Assembly: GCA_020438665.1 (NCBI GenBank)
Contig: JAGQUE010000478.1
Coordinates: forward strand, 1-5,949
Origin: Nocardioidaceae bacterium
Lineage (GTDB): Bacteria > Actinomycetota > Actinomycetes > Propionibacteriales > Nocardioidaceae
Direction of reading: 5' to 3'
DNA: 5,949 bases
The notes under the pieces were generated by a model, which worked only from the letters and a program-made list of their open reading frames with translations, was not told where the DNA came from and did not search any database. Below are positions 5,683 through 5,949 of this stretch, in pieces. Positions within the stretch are counted from its first letter, which is position 1; each line of letters starts with the position of its first letter. Both the position numbers and the translations under genes were made by a program.

Positions 5683-5949
5683 TCAGCCCTCGGCCAGCTC
5701 CTCCAGCGGGGGGCAGGTGCACACCAGGTGCCGGTCGCCGTAGGCCCCGTCGATGCGGCCCACCGGCGGCCAGTACTTGTTGTGGCGCTGACCGGGCAGC
5801 GGGTAGGCCGCCTCCTCCCGGGTGTAGGTCCGGTCCCACTCGCCGACGAGGAGGTCCTCGGCGGTGTGGGGGGCGTGGTGCAGCAGCGAGGCGTCGCGGT
5901 CGATCTCGGCCCGGATGGCCAGCATGGCGTCGCAGAAGCGGTCGAGCTC
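5683..5949 (-). CDS. gcvP: Glycine dehydrogenase (P protein of glycine cleavage), C-terminal end
   Basis: The last 88 residues of the PLP-dependent decarboxylating glycine dehydrogenase, which releases CO2 from glycine and passes the aminomethyl group to the lipoyl H protein. The gene enters from the right edge; the PLP lysine lies outside the window. Highly conserved end motifs are present: ELDRFCDAM at the edge, then [38 protein letters not shown] and [12 protein letters not shown]. The final tail ELAEG is short, as usual. It converges on the esterase gene with a 28-bp spacer. Nothing odd is visible in this part. Confidence 0.95.
   Translation of the reverse strand, partial: ELDRFCDAMLAIRAEIDRDASLLHHAPHTAEDLLVGEWDRTYTREEAAYPLPGQRHNKYWPPVGRIDGAYGDRHLVCTCPPLEELAEG

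Noticed and set aside
1..5949. CRISPR array, toxin-antitoxin, phage-defence or transposase genes
   Set aside because: No regularly spaced direct repeats and no such protein motifs were found on either strand.

Overview
The window is very GC-rich. Most coding sequence ends almost every codon in G or C, genes are tightly packed, and the hairpins lack T-tracts. The gene content (heteromeric acyl-CoA dehydrogenase pair, Baeyer-Villiger-type flavin monooxygenase, glucose/sorbosone dehydrogenase, LipC/LipQ-like esterase, glycine cleavage P protein) suggests a free-living actinobacterium, possibly of the Acidimicrobiia. That placement is an inference from gene flavour, not from a marker gene.

Layout, left to right. 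(1) 1-779, minus: the N-terminal 259 residues of a Baeyer-Villiger-type flavin monooxygenase, running off the left edge, with a good ribosome binding site. (2) 780-1043: no gene found, but an exact 18-bp palindrome. (3) 1020-1442, plus: a hydantoinase/dihydropyrimidinase gene reduced to its last ~130 residues, with the metal-binding part absent. (4) 1443-1722: a gene-free stretch full of stem-loops, including a strong terminator-like hairpin and an exact 13-bp inverted repeat. (5) 1723-3219, minus: an in-frame chimera. About 105 N-terminal residues of an acyl-CoA dehydrogenase second subunit are joined to an otherwise intact glucose/sorbosone dehydrogenase that has no signal peptide. (6) 3216-4406, minus: a complete acyl-CoA dehydrogenase overlapping the chimera by ATGA. 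(7) 4512-5654, plus: a membrane-anchored alpha/beta-hydrolase esterase. (8) 5683-5949, minus: the C-terminal end of gcvP.

How it fits together: genes 5 and 6 look like an operon that once encoded an alpha/beta acyl-CoA dehydrogenase pair. The second subunit was lost and its start now drives a foreign PQQ-type dehydrogenase body. The block from about 1044 to 2907 holds two convergent genes, each missing its 5' end exactly at the block edge. This suggests one transplanted fragment, or a chimeric assembly, rather than two unrelated decays. No CRISPR array, RNA gene, transposase or obvious new multi-gene system is visible. The most unusual material is the chimeric gene, the clipped block around it and the hairpin-dense spacer.
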